Shown piece by piece: positions 50,581 through 59,404 of a DNA stretch of 64,000 bases. The notes under the pieces were generated by a model. That model did not search any database. It had not been told where the DNA came from and saw only the letters and a list, made by a program, of their open reading frames with translations. The translations under genes and the position numbers were made by a program. How positions within the stretch are numbered: the first letter of the stretch is position 1; every line of letters starts with the position of its first letter. The stretch is from an uncultured Eubacteriales bacterium. GTDB taxonomy: Bacteria; Bacillota; Clostridia; Oscillospirales; Acutalibacteraceae. The stretch spans positions 1 to 64,000 of the forward strand of contig CAJUDG010000003.1 in the NCBI GenBank assembly GCA_910584745.1. Direction: 5' to 3'.

Positions 50581-50609
50581 TTTACAAAGGAAGATTTTTC
50601 ATGTACAAT
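50581..50609 (+). promoter_or_regulatory. Promoter of the DUF3795-pyrH operon
   Basis: TTTACA (50581-50586), 17-bp spacer, TACAAT (50604-50609). Confidence 0.65.
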
Positions 50610-50653
50610 TAGATTAGATATATATGTGTACGGAGTGCTGGGAGGTGCGTATT

Positions 50654-51121
50654 ATGGCTGCTGTATGCGGGCTGGACTGCGGGCAGTGCGAGATGAGGGA
50701 TAACTGCGCCGGTTGTTTTGAGACGGAGGGCAGGCCCTTTAAGGGAGCCGGGCAGTGCCCGGTCTATGCCTGCTGTGCGGAAAAGGGCCAGGAGAGCTGC
50801 GGGCAGTGCGGAGACTGCGGGCTCAAAGACCGGCTTATCGCTGAGTTCAACGCGCTGGGCATACCCGATATGCCAGAGGTCACGGGGCTCAACACCCTGG
50901 CGGGGTCCTATGTGAACCTGCTGTATACGCTGCCCGGCGGGCAGGAAACTAAGTTCTGGCGGGACGACAGGGTGTATCTTGGAAACCAGCTGGAAAAGCT
51001 TGGCGGCGGCCGCTGCTATGGTCTGCTGGCGGACGAGACGCACCTTATGGTCTGCGAGTACGGCGAGGACGGGGCTGACCCGGAAATAATCATATTCAAG
51101 AAACGGAGTGTGAGACTATGA
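50654..51121 (+). CDS. DUF3795 cysteine-rich protein
   Basis: A 155-residue protein with a dense N-terminal cysteine cluster ([17 protein letters not shown], then [11 protein letters not shown] and CGQCGDC) typical of DUF3795, perhaps a zinc or Fe-S site, followed by a small alpha/beta domain. Function unknown. ATG at 50654, 8 nt behind GGGAGG. Its end overlaps pyrH (ATGA). Confidence 0.8.
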   Translation: MAAVCGLDCGQCEMRDNCAGCFETEGRPFKGAGQCPVYACCAEKGQESCGQCGDCGLKDRLIAEFNALGIPDMPEVTGLNTLAGSYVNLLYTLPGGQETKFWRDDRVYLGNQLEKLGGGRCYGLLADETHLMVCEYGEDGADPEIIIFKKRSVRL

Positions 51122-51822
51122 CGCCAAAATACAAGAGGGTGCTTCTGAAGCTCAGCGGGGAGGCCCTGGCCGGGTCCCTGGGCCATGGGATAGACTTCGA
51201 CACGGTGATGGACATATGCGGGCCGGTGAAGACCCTTCACGATATGGGCTGCGAGGTGGCCATCGTGGTGGGCGGCGGCAACTTCTGGCGGGGGCGCAGC
51301 AGCGGCAAGATGGACCGCACCAGGGCCGACCATATGGGTATGCTGGCAACGGTCATAAACGCCCTTGGGGTGGCCGACGGCCTGGAGCAGATGGGCCTTT
51401 CCGTGCGGGTACAGACCGCCATCGCCATGCAGGAGGTGGCGGAGCCCTATATACGCAACAGGGCCGTGCGGCACCTGGAGAAGGGCCGGGTGATAGTCTT
51501 TGGCTGCGGCACGGGTAACCCATTCTTCTCCACGGATACCGGCGCGGCGCTCCGCGCGGCTGAGATAGAGGCCGATATCATTCTCAAGGCCACTATGGTG
51601 GATGGCGTTTACGACAGCGACCCCAAGAAGAACCCGGACGCGAAGCGCTATGACGAGCTTACCTTTATGGAGGTCCTCAACCAGAACCTGGGCGTTATGG
51701 ATATGACCGCCGCCTCCTTCTGTAAGGACAGGGGCATCCCGTGGCTGGTGTTCAGCATAGAGGACCCGGAGAACATCGTGCGGGCGGTAAACGGCGAAGC
51801 GGTAGGCACTTTGGTGAAATGA
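51118..51822 (+). CDS. pyrH: Uridylate kinase
   Basis: Phosphorylates UMP to UDP for nucleotide and cell-wall precursor synthesis. The amino-acid-kinase fold shows [13 protein letters not shown] at the start, [12 protein letters not shown] near residue 50, [14 protein letters not shown] near residue 75 and a C-terminal [18 protein letters not shown]. At 234 residues it is normal. It is coupled to the DUF3795 gene and followed by frr, as in most Bacillota. Confidence 0.97.
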   Translation: MTPKYKRVLLKLSGEALAGSLGHGIDFDTVMDICGPVKTLHDMGCEVAIVVGGGNFWRGRSSGKMDRTRADHMGMLATVINALGVADGLEQMGLSVRVQTAIAMQEVAEPYIRNRAVRHLEKGRVIVFGCGTGNPFFSTDTGAALRAAEIEADIILKATMVDGVYDSDPKKNPDAKRYDELTFMEVLNQNLGVMDMTAASFCKDRGIPWLVFSIEDPENIVRAVNGEAVGTLVK

Positions 51823-51864
51823 GTCAGGAAAAATACTATAAATCTATATCAGGAGGGAAAGAAA

Positions 51865-52428
51865 ATGGCAGAGATGAAGGACGTTTTTGACAAGGCCGAG
51901 AGCAAAATGAAGAAGGCCGTGGGCCATCTTCAGGAGGAGTACGCAGCCATCCGCGCCGGGCGGGCAAATCCGGCGGTGCTGGACAGGATCATGGTAAACT
52001 ACTACGACACGCCCACGCCCATAAACCAGCTGGCGGCGGTGGCCGTTACGGAGGCCCGGGTGCTTACGATACAGCCCTGGGACGCGTCGGTGTTAAGGGG
52101 AATCGAGAAGGCCATACAGACCTCAGACCTGGGCGTTAACCCCCAGAACGACGGCAAGATAATCCGTTTGGTCTTCCCGCCGCTCAACGAGGAGCGCCGC
52201 CGGGATCTGGTCAAGGAGACCAGCAAGCTGGCCGAGGAGGGGAAGGTTGCCGTGCGCTCTATCCGCCGGGACGCCATCGAGAAGCTGAAGGATATGAAGA
52301 AGAAGTCCGAGATAACCGAGGACGACCTGAAGCAGGCGGAGAAGAAGACCCAGGATCTGACGGATAAGTATATAAAGAATATCGACGCATGCGCCGCCGA
52401 TAAGGAGAAGGAGATCCTGGAGATCTAA
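51865..52428 (+). CDS. frr: Ribosome recycling factor
   Basis: Splits post-termination ribosomes together with EF-G. The 187-residue protein has the RRF hallmarks EEYAAIRAGRANPAVLDRIMVNYYDTPTPINQLA near residue 25 and IRLVFPPLNEERRRDLVK near residue 105. ATG behind AGGAGGG, 42 nt after pyrH. Confidence 0.97.
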   Translation: MAEMKDVFDKAESKMKKAVGHLQEEYAAIRAGRANPAVLDRIMVNYYDTPTPINQLAAVAVTEARVLTIQPWDASVLRGIEKAIQTSDLGVNPQNDGKIIRLVFPPLNEERRRDLVKETSKLAEEGKVAVRSIRRDAIEKLKDMKKKSEITEDDLKQAEKKTQDLTDKYIKNIDACAADKEKEILEI

Positions 52429-52439
52429 AAGGAGGGCCT

Positions 52440-53153
52440 ATGCCAGAAAAGGGGGTAACTGTCCCCGCCCATGTGGGCATAATAATGGACGGCAACGGCC
52501 GCTGGGCAAAAAAGCACTTGCAGCCCCGCTCCATGGGGCATAGGGCCGGGGCGCAGAACTTCCGGACTATAACCCGGTACGCGTCGAAGATAGGCGTGAA
52601 GTTCCTGACGGTGTACGCCTTTTCCACGGAGAACTGGTCACGCCCGGCCGACGAGGTGGGGGCGCTGATGGGGCTTTTCAAGGACTATCTGCGTGAGGCC
52701 CTCAGGGACTTTATGGACGAGAACATCCGGGTGCGGTTTATCGGGGACGTGGGCGCCTTCTCGCCGGACCTGAGGGAGCTTATCGCAGAGGTGGAAGAGG
52801 CATCGGCACCAAAGACCGGCATGGTGCTGAACCTTGCTATGAACTATGGGGGACGGGCGGAGATCCTGCACGCCGCCCAGGGCTTTGCCCGGGATGTGAG
52901 AGATGGAGAGCGCGGGCCGGAGGACCTGACGGAGGAGCTGTTCGACGGCTATCTGTACACCGCCGGACAGCCCGCCCCGGACCTGATAATCCGGCCCAGC
53001 GGGGAGCAGCGCATCTCAAACTTTCTTTTATGGCAGTGCGCCTATGCGGAGTTTGTATATTTCGACATCCTCTGGCCGGACTTCAAGACCGGGGACCTGG
53101 ACCGTGCCATAGCCATTTACAACTCACGCCAGCGGCGCTTCGGCGGGGTGTGA
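52440..53153 (+). CDS. uppS: Undecaprenyl diphosphate synthase
   Basis: This cis-prenyltransferase makes the C55 lipid carrier for cell-wall synthesis. IIMDGNGRWAKK near residue 14 (catalytic Asp), TVYAFSTENWSRP near residue 58, and the C-terminal PDLIIRPSGEQRISNFLLWQCAYAEFVY near residue 180 are all present. At 237 residues it is standard. It lies 11 nt after frr and 30 nt before cdsA. Confidence 0.97.
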   Translation: MPEKGVTVPAHVGIIMDGNGRWAKKHLQPRSMGHRAGAQNFRTITRYASKIGVKFLTVYAFSTENWSRPADEVGALMGLFKDYLREALRDFMDENIRVRFIGDVGAFSPDLRELIAEVEEASAPKTGMVLNLAMNYGGRAEILHAAQGFARDVRDGERGPEDLTEELFDGYLYTAGQPAPDLIIRPSGEQRISNFLLWQCAYAEFVYFDILWPDFKTGDLDRAIAIYNSRQRRFGGV

Positions 53154-53183
53154 ACTATTCACGAAGGAAAGGTGAACTTCACC

Positions 53184-54005
53184 ATGGTACAGCGAGTTTT
53201 ATCCGGTATCGTGCTGACGGTTTTTATGGCCGCCATAGTAGTTTTTGACAGGATATTCCCATTGGCGCTGAATATTGCCGTCGCCGTGATATCTGTGGCG
53301 GCGGTCCATGAGCTGGCCAGCGCCCTCGGGCTGCAAAAGAAGCTGTTTTTGCTGCTGCCTTCAATGGCGGCGGCAGCGGCGGTGCCATTTTGCAATGAGG
53401 AGTTCCAGTTCCTCACCTACTGCCTCTATACGCTTATAGTCTTTTCGGCGCTTATCGTCTACCACCATGAGACCACCTTCAAGGAGGTGGCGGTGCTGTA
53501 CAGCATGGTGGTGATGATACCCTGCGCCCTGCATACCCTGGTGTCTTTAAGGGAGTTGAACCGGGGGCACGGCATGTTCTACGTGCTCATAGCGGTGCTC
53601 TCCGCCTGGGTGGCGGATGTGGGCGCGTACTTTGCGGGGACGCTGTTCGGCAAGCATAAGCTCTGCCCGGAGATAAGCCCCAAGAAAACCGTTGAGGGGC
53701 TTATCGGCGGCACGGCGGTGGACGTCCTGGTGATGCTGCTGTGCGGGGTGTGGTTCTCGGCGGTGTTCTATAGGGGCGCTGTGGAGGTCAGCTATCTGAC
53801 CCTGTTCCTTATCGGCTTTTTCGGCTCGCTTATATCGGTGCTGGGGGATCTGAGCTTCTCTATCATCAAGCGCAGCTGCCATATAAAAGATTTCGGACAG
53901 GTGATACCGGGCCACGGCGGGGTGCTGGACAGGTTCGACAGCGTCATATTCGCGGCACCTTTTGTGTATTTATTGGTGATGTTCCTGCCATTGGCGGGAG
54001 TGTGA
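53184..54005 (+). CDS. cdsA: Phosphatidate cytidylyltransferase
   Basis: Makes CDP-diacylglycerol for phospholipid synthesis. The polytopic membrane protein of about 273 residues ends with the CdsA signature (KRSCHIKDFGQVIPGHGGVLDRFDS, near residue 235) and has ISPKKTVEGLIGG near residue 170. I prefer ATG 53184; a GTG at 53172 lies too close to the GGAAAG. Its stop overlaps the next gene. Confidence 0.93.
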   Translation: MVQRVLSGIVLTVFMAAIVVFDRIFPLALNIAVAVISVAAVHELASALGLQKKLFLLLPSMAAAAAVPFCNEEFQFLTYCLYTLIVFSALIVYHHETTFKEVAVLYSMVVMIPCALHTLVSLRELNRGHGMFYVLIAVLSAWVADVGAYFAGTLFGKHKLCPEISPKKTVEGLIGGTAVDVLVMLLCGVWFSAVFYRGAVEVSYLTLFLIGFFGSLISVLGDLSFSIIKRSCHIKDFGQVIPGHGGVLDRFDSVIFAAPFVYLLVMFLPLAGV

Positions 54006-54007
54006 AA

Positions 54008-54571
54008 ATGGATATAAGCATAGTACCTCTGACGCCGGGCATGTCGGGGGCGTTCTTCCGCTATTTCGAGGAGAGCGCTTTCCCGCCCGGGGACCCAAGG
54101 GCCAACTGTTACTGCCTTGAGAGCCATCTCATTGACGAGGCCGAATATGACGAGGTATTCGACCGAAGGATGGCGGCGAAGGAGCTGATAGACTCCGGCA
54201 GGATGACCGGTTATCTGCTCTTTGACGGAGACAGGCCGGTGGGGTGGTGCAACGCGGGGGATAAGAGCGCTTATGAGACCGTCTGCGGGGATGACAGGTT
54301 CTTTTCGGAGGACTGCGGGCCCGGGCGGATATGTATAATGTACTGTATGGATATTGCGGAGAGCTATCAGGGTAAGGGACTTGCAACGATGGCTTTAGAG
54401 CGGCTGCTGTCCGACGCGAGATCAAAGGGATATCGTTACGTCGAGGGATATCCTTTTACAAAGCGTGACTATCCATGGCAGTATCACGGCACGGTTGGGC
54501 TGTATGAGCGGCTTGGGTTCGCGCTTTTTGCCCAGCGGCAAGGGTACTATATCTACAGGAAGGAACTATAA
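54008..54571 (+). CDS. GNAT-family N-acetyltransferase
   Basis: A 187-residue protein with the acetyl-CoA loop IAESYQGKGLATMALERLLSDA near residue 118 and a C-terminal VGLYERLGFALF. Substrate unknown. It sits between cdsA and dxr; an acetyltransferase is often inserted here in gut Clostridia. ATG at 54008 behind GGGAG; a GTG two codons upstream is an alternative. Confidence 0.8.
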   Translation: MDISIVPLTPGMSGAFFRYFEESAFPPGDPRANCYCLESHLIDEAEYDEVFDRRMAAKELIDSGRMTGYLLFDGDRPVGWCNAGDKSAYETVCGDDRFFSEDCGPGRICIMYCMDIAESYQGKGLATMALERLLSDARSKGYRYVEGYPFTKRDYPWQYHGTVGLYERLGFALFAQRQGYYIYRKEL

Positions 54572-54596
54572 GAGACGTAAAAGAGGAGCGTGAAGA

Positions 54597-55757
54597 ATGA
54601 AGACGCTGTCGATTTTAGGCTCTACTGGCTCTATTGGCACCCAGGCGCTGAAGGTGGTGCGGGGGCTGAACCGGGACGGGCGCGCGCCTATGAACGTCGG
54701 TGTGCTGGCGGCCCATCACAATGTGGAGCTGCTGGAGGCCCAGGCCCGGGAGTTCCGGCCAAAGGCTGTGGCGGTGTTCGACGCCAAGGCGGCGGGGGAT
54801 CTGCGGGTCCGGCTCCGTGACATGGACGTGCGGGTGCTGGAGGGCATGGTGGGCCTTTGTGAGGCCGCCGCCTGGGAGGGCGTGGATATCACCCTGAACT
54901 CTGTGGTGGGTATGGTGGGCCTGCGGCCGACACTGGCGGCTATTAGGGCGAAAAAGACCGTAGCCCTGGCAAACAAGGAGACCCTTGTGGCGGGGGGCGC
55001 GCTGGTGATGAGGTCAGCCAAAGAAAACGGCGTTGATATTTTGCCGGTGGACAGCGAACATTCGGCCATATTCCAGTGCTTGCAGGGGAATAATAGAAAG
55101 GAGCTGCGGCGCATTTTGCTGACGGCCTCCGGAGGGCCATTCTTTGGCAGGACCAGGGAGGAGTTGGAGGGCGTTACGCCGGAGCAGGCCATGGCCCATC
55201 CCAACTGGTCAATGGGGGCCAAGGTGACGATAGACTCGGCCACCATGATGAACAAGGGACTTGAGGTCATGGAGGCCAGCTGGCTCTTTGATGTGCCCCC
55301 GGAGCAGATACAGGTGGTGGTCCACAGGGAGAGTATCGTGCACTCCATGGTGGAGTATGCGGACCGCTCGGTGATAGCGCAGATGGGGGTGCCGGACATG
55401 TGCATCCCGATACAGTACGCGCTGACATACCCCCGGCGCTTGCCCTCCCCGGTGGAGGAACTGGACCTGTTTAAGATCCGGTCGCTGCATTTTTACCCGC
55501 CGGATTTGGACGCTTTTCCGTGTCTGGATATAGCTATAAGGGCGCTGAAAAGGGGCGGGCTTGCCCCTGCGGCGGTGAACGGGGCCAACGAGGAGGCGGT
55601 CGGAGCCTTTTTGCGTAGGAAAATTCCGTTTATGCGTATACCCGAGCTCTGTGCCCGGGCCATGGAGCGCCAGCCGGACCGCCCCGCTGACAGTGTGGAG
55701 GCGGTTTTGGAGGCGGATATGGCCGCAAGAGAGTTTGTGAAAGAAAGTATAGTTTAG
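54597..55757 (+). CDS. dxr: 1-deoxy-D-xylulose 5-phosphate reductoisomerase
   Basis: Second step of the DXP/MEP isoprenoid pathway. The NADPH loop ILGSTGSIGTQAL is at residue 6; ALANKETLVAGG near residue 118; the metal site ILPVDSEHSAIFQCL near residue 143; and HPNWSMGAKVTIDSATMMNKGLE near residue 200. Length 386 is typical. RBS AAGAGGAG. Works with ispG downstream and uppS upstream. Confidence 0.97.
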   Translation: MKTLSILGSTGSIGTQALKVVRGLNRDGRAPMNVGVLAAHHNVELLEAQAREFRPKAVAVFDAKAAGDLRVRLRDMDVRVLEGMVGLCEAAAWEGVDITLNSVVGMVGLRPTLAAIRAKKTVALANKETLVAGGALVMRSAKENGVDILPVDSEHSAIFQCLQGNNRKELRRILLTASGGPFFGRTREELEGVTPEQAMAHPNWSMGAKVTIDSATMMNKGLEVMEASWLFDVPPEQIQVVVHRESIVHSMVEYADRSVIAQMGVPDMCIPIQYALTYPRRLPSPVEELDLFKIRSLHFYPPDLDAFPCLDIAIRALKRGGLAPAAVNGANEEAVGAFLRRKIPFMRIPELCARAMERQPDRPADSVEAVLEADMAAREFVKESIV

Positions 55758-55768
55758 GAGATGATACA

Positions 55769-56836
55769 TTGCAGGTGCTTTATACGGTTCTGCTTATTAT
55801 TATCGGCGTGCTGCTCTTTGGTTTTGTGGTGTTTTTCCACGAGCTGGGGCATTTCCTTTTGGCAAAGCTCTCGGGTATCAGGGTGAATGAGTTTGCCGTG
55901 GGTATGGGCCCGAAGCTCTTTAGCTTTCAGAGGGGCGAGACCATGTACGCCCTGCGGCTTTTTCCCATAGGCGGCTTCTGCGCCATGGAGGGCGAGGACG
56001 AGGAGAGCAGCGACGAGCGGGCCTTCGGCAATAAGCCGGTCTGGCGGCGGTTCCTGGTGGTGGTTGCCGGTGGGGTATTCAACATCATCCTGGGCTTTAT
56101 CATGATGCTCCTGGTGCTGGCCCCGGAGGAGACCTTCGCCACCACCACCTTCTCAAAGTTCACCGAGGATTCGGCCACCCAGGCGGCCGGGGCCCAGGTG
56201 GGGGACAGGATAGTGGAGATAAACGGCTACGCGGTGTATACGGACCGGGACCTGTCCTTTGCCATGGCGCTGGCCGACCCAAAGGCCGTGCGCATGACCG
56301 TGGAGAGGGACGGACAGCGGGTGGAGCTCAGTGAGTTTGCCCTGCACACCCAGGTGCTGGAGGACGGCAGCGAGGCCCCGGCCCTGGACTTCTACGTGCT
56401 GCCGGAGTCCCGCACATTTTCCGGGGTGCTGCGCCGGGCTGCCACAGATACCTTTTCCATGGCCCGCATGGTGGTGGAGAGCCTTAAGGGCTTGCTTACC
56501 GGCAGGTTCGGGCTAAATGAGATAGCCGGGCCAGTTGGCACCGCCCAGGCAATATCCCAGGCGGCGGGGGCCGGGCTCAGCCAGGGCTTTGGCCAGGCGG
56601 TGAGCAATATAGTCTTTATGATGATAATGATAACCGTGAACCTGGGCATAATTAACCTTTTGCCGCTGCCGGCGCTTGACGGCGGGAGGCTGCTGTTCCT
56701 AATATGGGAGGGCGTGACCCGCAGGCCGGTGCCCCAGAGGTACGAGGGGTATGTGCACGCGGCGGGCTTCATACTGCTTATCGGCCTTATGCTGCTTGTG
56801 ACCTTCCACGATATCTGGCGCATTGTCACAGGATAG
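55769..56836 (+). CDS. rseP: Site-2 intramembrane metalloprotease RseP/RasP
   Basis: The 355-residue membrane zinc protease cleaves anti-sigma factors and signal-peptide remnants within the membrane. The zinc motif FFHELGHFLLAK is in the first helix (near residue 20), a PDZ domain spans about 110-190, and the third zinc ligand is in LLPLPALDGGRLLF near residue 295. TTG start 8 nt behind GGAG, 11 nt after dxr. Confidence 0.95.
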   Translation: MQVLYTVLLIIIGVLLFGFVVFFHELGHFLLAKLSGIRVNEFAVGMGPKLFSFQRGETMYALRLFPIGGFCAMEGEDEESSDERAFGNKPVWRRFLVVVAGGVFNIILGFIMMLLVLAPEETFATTTFSKFTEDSATQAAGAQVGDRIVEINGYAVYTDRDLSFAMALADPKAVRMTVERDGQRVELSEFALHTQVLEDGSEAPALDFYVLPESRTFSGVLRRAATDTFSMARMVVESLKGLLTGRFGLNEIAGPVGTAQAISQAAGAGLSQGFGQAVSNIVFMMIMITVNLGIINLLPLPALDGGRLLFLIWEGVTRRPVPQRYEGYVHAAGFILLIGLMLLVTFHDIWRIVTG

Positions 56837-56911
56837 AAAAATTAGCACAGCAAGGTCCCGCTCCAAAGGGGTGGGGCCTTATATTTGCCGCTTGCGGAAA
56901 GGAAGTATAAT

Positions 56912-57961
56912 ATGAACAGAAAGCTTACCCGGCAGGTCAAGGCCGGAAACGTACTCATCGGCGGGGGCGCGCCTATACCGGTGCAGTCAATGCTCAGCGC
57001 ACGCTCCACTGACATCCCTGGCAGCGTGGCCCAGGCGAAGGCCCTGGAAAAAGCTGGGTGTCAGATACTGCGCATTGCGATACCCGACATGGCGGCGGTG
57101 CGGGAGCTGATACCGGCCATTAAGCAGGCAGTACATATCCCGGTGGTGGCGGATATCCACTTCGACTATAGGCTGGCTTTGGAGTCGGCCGCGGCGGGCA
57201 TTGACAAGATACGCATAAACCCGGGCAATATCGGGGACGACAGCCGGGTAAAGGCCGTGGCGGACGAATGCCGCAAGAGAAATATCCCTATACGCATCGG
57301 CGTGAACGACGGCTCCTTGGAGAAGCATATCCTGGCGAAATACGGCCATCCGACCCCGGAGGCCCTGTGCGAGAGCGCGCTGTACCACGCGTCATTGCTT
57401 GAAAAGTTTGACTTTACGGATATAGTTTTATCTATGAAAGCTTCTTCAGTGGACTTTGCCGTCAGGGCTTATCAGCGGGCTTCTGAGCGCTGCGATTATC
57501 CTCTGCACCTGGGCATTACCCATGCCGGTACGGCGCATATGGGGATGGTAAAGTCCGCCATAGGAATCGGGAGCCTTTTGCAGCAGGGCATAGGCGACAC
57601 CCTGCGGGTGTCCCTGGCGGCTGACCCTGTGGAGGAGGTCAAGGCGGGGATAGATATTTTGAAGGCTCTGGGGCTTCGGGGCGGCGTAAAGCTCATAGCC
57701 TGCCCTACCTGCGGGCGCACGCGTATCGACCTGATACCGTTGGCGAACCGGGTGGAAAAAGCTCTTGCGTCCTGTCAGAAGGACCTGACAGTGGCGGTGA
57801 TGGGCTGCGCGGTCAACGGCCCTGGAGAGGCCAGGGAGGCCGACGTGGGCATTGCCGGTGGCAAGGGCGAGGGTCTGGTGTTCAGGAAGGGAAAGATACT
57901 GCGCAAGGTGCCGGAGGAGCGGCTTTTGGACGAGCTCCTGCTGGAGATAGAGAGGCTGTAA
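56912..57961 (+). CDS. ispG: (E)-4-hydroxy-3-methylbut-2-enyl diphosphate synthase
   Basis: Iron-sulfur enzyme of the DXP pathway. TIM barrel (VVADIHFDYRLALESAAAG, INPGNIG near residue 105) followed by a 4Fe-4S domain with LIACPTCGRTRIDL near residue 265 and MGCAVNGPGEAREAD near residue 300. At 349 residues it is the short bacterial form. ATG at 56912 behind AAAGGAAG. The next gene starts immediately after the stop. Confidence 0.96.
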   Translation: MNRKLTRQVKAGNVLIGGGAPIPVQSMLSARSTDIPGSVAQAKALEKAGCQILRIAIPDMAAVRELIPAIKQAVHIPVVADIHFDYRLALESAAAGIDKIRINPGNIGDDSRVKAVADECRKRNIPIRIGVNDGSLEKHILAKYGHPTPEALCESALYHASLLEKFDFTDIVLSMKASSVDFAVRAYQRASERCDYPLHLGITHAGTAHMGMVKSAIGIGSLLQQGIGDTLRVSLAADPVEEVKAGIDILKALGLRGGVKLIACPTCGRTRIDLIPLANRVEKALASCQKDLTVAVMGCAVNGPGEAREADVGIAGGKGEGLVFRKGKILRKVPEERLLDELLLEIERL

Positions 57962-58774
57962 ATGGTTGAGAAAATATTTCACACTAAGCTGGGGGATATA
58001 CACTACTGGGTGAATGCGGCAGGTAAGGACAGGCCATGGCTGGTTTTCCTGCCGGGGCTTACGGCGGACCACGGGCTTTTTGACAAGCAGATCGAGTATT
58101 TTGAGGGGAAATACAACTGTTTTGTGTGGGATGCGCCTGCACACGGCAACTCCAGACCCTTTAAGCTGGAGTTTTATATGGACGAGCTGACCGCCTATCT
58201 CCACGACATTTTTGAACGCGAGGCAGTGGACAGGCCGGCGCTCATAGGGCAGTCCATGGGAGGCTATATTGCCCAGGCGTACATAAAGCGCTTTCCCGGC
58301 ACGGTGCGGGGCTTTGTGTCTATAGATTCCGCGCCACTTAGCCGTGATTATCTCGCGGGATGGGAGTTGGCGCTTTTAAGGCACGCTTACTGGATGTACC
58401 GGCCCATACCCTGGGAGATGCTGGTGAAGTTGGGCAGTTCGGGCACGGCCCAGTCGGAGTATGGGCGGGGGCTTATGGAGAGCATGATGCGCCGGTATGA
58501 GCCAAAGGAATACTGTAAGCTTGCGGACCATGGCTACCGGCTTTTGAGCCTGGCGGTAGAGGCCCACGGCAATTATGAGCCGGACTGCCCGGTGCTGCTT
58601 ATGTGCGGAGAGAAGGATGCGGCGGGCTCGTCCAAGCGCTACAATAGGGCGTGGACGAAGAAGACCGGCTTTCCGCTGGTGTGGCTGGAGGGTGCTGGGC
58701 ACAACTCCAACACGGACGTGCCTGACAGAGTGAATGAGCTTATAGATACTTTTATAAAGGAGAACAGCCTATGA
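57962..58774 (+). CDS. Alpha/beta hydrolase
   Basis: The 270-residue protein has the nucleophile elbow IGQSMGGYIAQAY (Ser near residue 96), an oxyanion LPGLTADHGLF, an acid in LLMCGEKDAAG and a terminal catalytic His in GAGHNSNTD. This is an esterase or lipase-like cytosolic enzyme with unknown substrate. It begins one base after ispG ends and overlaps the next gene, so it belongs to the isoprenoid operon. Confidence 0.85.
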   Translation: MVEKIFHTKLGDIHYWVNAAGKDRPWLVFLPGLTADHGLFDKQIEYFEGKYNCFVWDAPAHGNSRPFKLEFYMDELTAYLHDIFEREAVDRPALIGQSMGGYIAQAYIKRFPGTVRGFVSIDSAPLSRDYLAGWELALLRHAYWMYRPIPWEMLVKLGSSGTAQSEYGRGLMESMMRRYEPKEYCKLADHGYRLLSLAVEAHGNYEPDCPVLLMCGEKDAAGSSKRYNRAWTKKTGFPLVWLEGAGHNSNTDVPDRVNELIDTFIKENSL

Positions 58775-59385
58775 AGCGCATAATCACCATACAACACTGC
58801 CAGTCGGAGCAGCACATAAACGGCATGATGGGCGGCTGGAACGACTGGGAGCTGACGGAGCTGGGCTCATTGCAGGCCCGCCGCATTGGGGAGCGGCTGG
58901 GGGCGGAGCTTGAGGGGCAGTCCGTGAAGATATACTCCTCGGACCTGAAACGGGCCGCGCATACCGCCGCGCCGCTGGCCGAAAGGCTGGGGGTTGAGGT
59001 GGAGTATAGAAAAGAGCTGCGGGAGAAGAATTTCGGCCCGCTGGTGATGGGAAAGAGCAAGGAATGGTACAGGGAGCACTGTGATAATTTCGGGGAGAAG
59101 ATAGACGAGCGCTGTATGCCCGGCGCTGAGACCAAGAGGGAGATTTATGAGCGCTTTGCGGTGCTTTGTAAAGAGATGCTTGAGCGTCCAGAGGATACGG
59201 TGGTTTTGGTGTCCCATGGCGGGGCACTCAGCGTGTGGAACGTAGTATGGCTGGGCCTGCCGCCGGAGGTCATGAATACCTGCGGCATCTTTGGCAAGGC
59301 CGGGACCGTGGGGGAGTTTGACATATATGGGGGCTGGGAGCGCAGGATAGTACGTGCGGGAGATCTGTCATACATCAGAGACTGA
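58771..59385 (+). CDS. Histidine-phosphatase-fold protein with altered RHG motif
   Basis: A 204-residue protein of the phosphoglycerate-mutase-like fold. The catalytic RHG is replaced by QHC (IITIQHCQSEQH near residue 4), while the later arginine (SSDLKRAAHTAAPLA) and second histidine (VLVSHGGALSVW) are kept. WNDWELTELGSLQARRIG matches the family. Activity could be retained through the histidine but phosphate binding should differ. ATG overlaps the hydrolase gene end. Confidence 0.8.
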   Translation: MKRIITIQHCQSEQHINGMMGGWNDWELTELGSLQARRIGERLGAELEGQSVKIYSSDLKRAAHTAAPLAERLGVEVEYRKELREKNFGPLVMGKSKEWYREHCDNFGEKIDERCMPGAETKREIYERFAVLCKEMLERPEDTVVLVSHGGALSVWNVVWLGLPPEVMNTCGIFGKAGTVGEFDIYGGWERRIVRAGDLSYIRD

Positions 59386-59404
59386 GCGGCAGGGGGAGGC
59401 TAAT

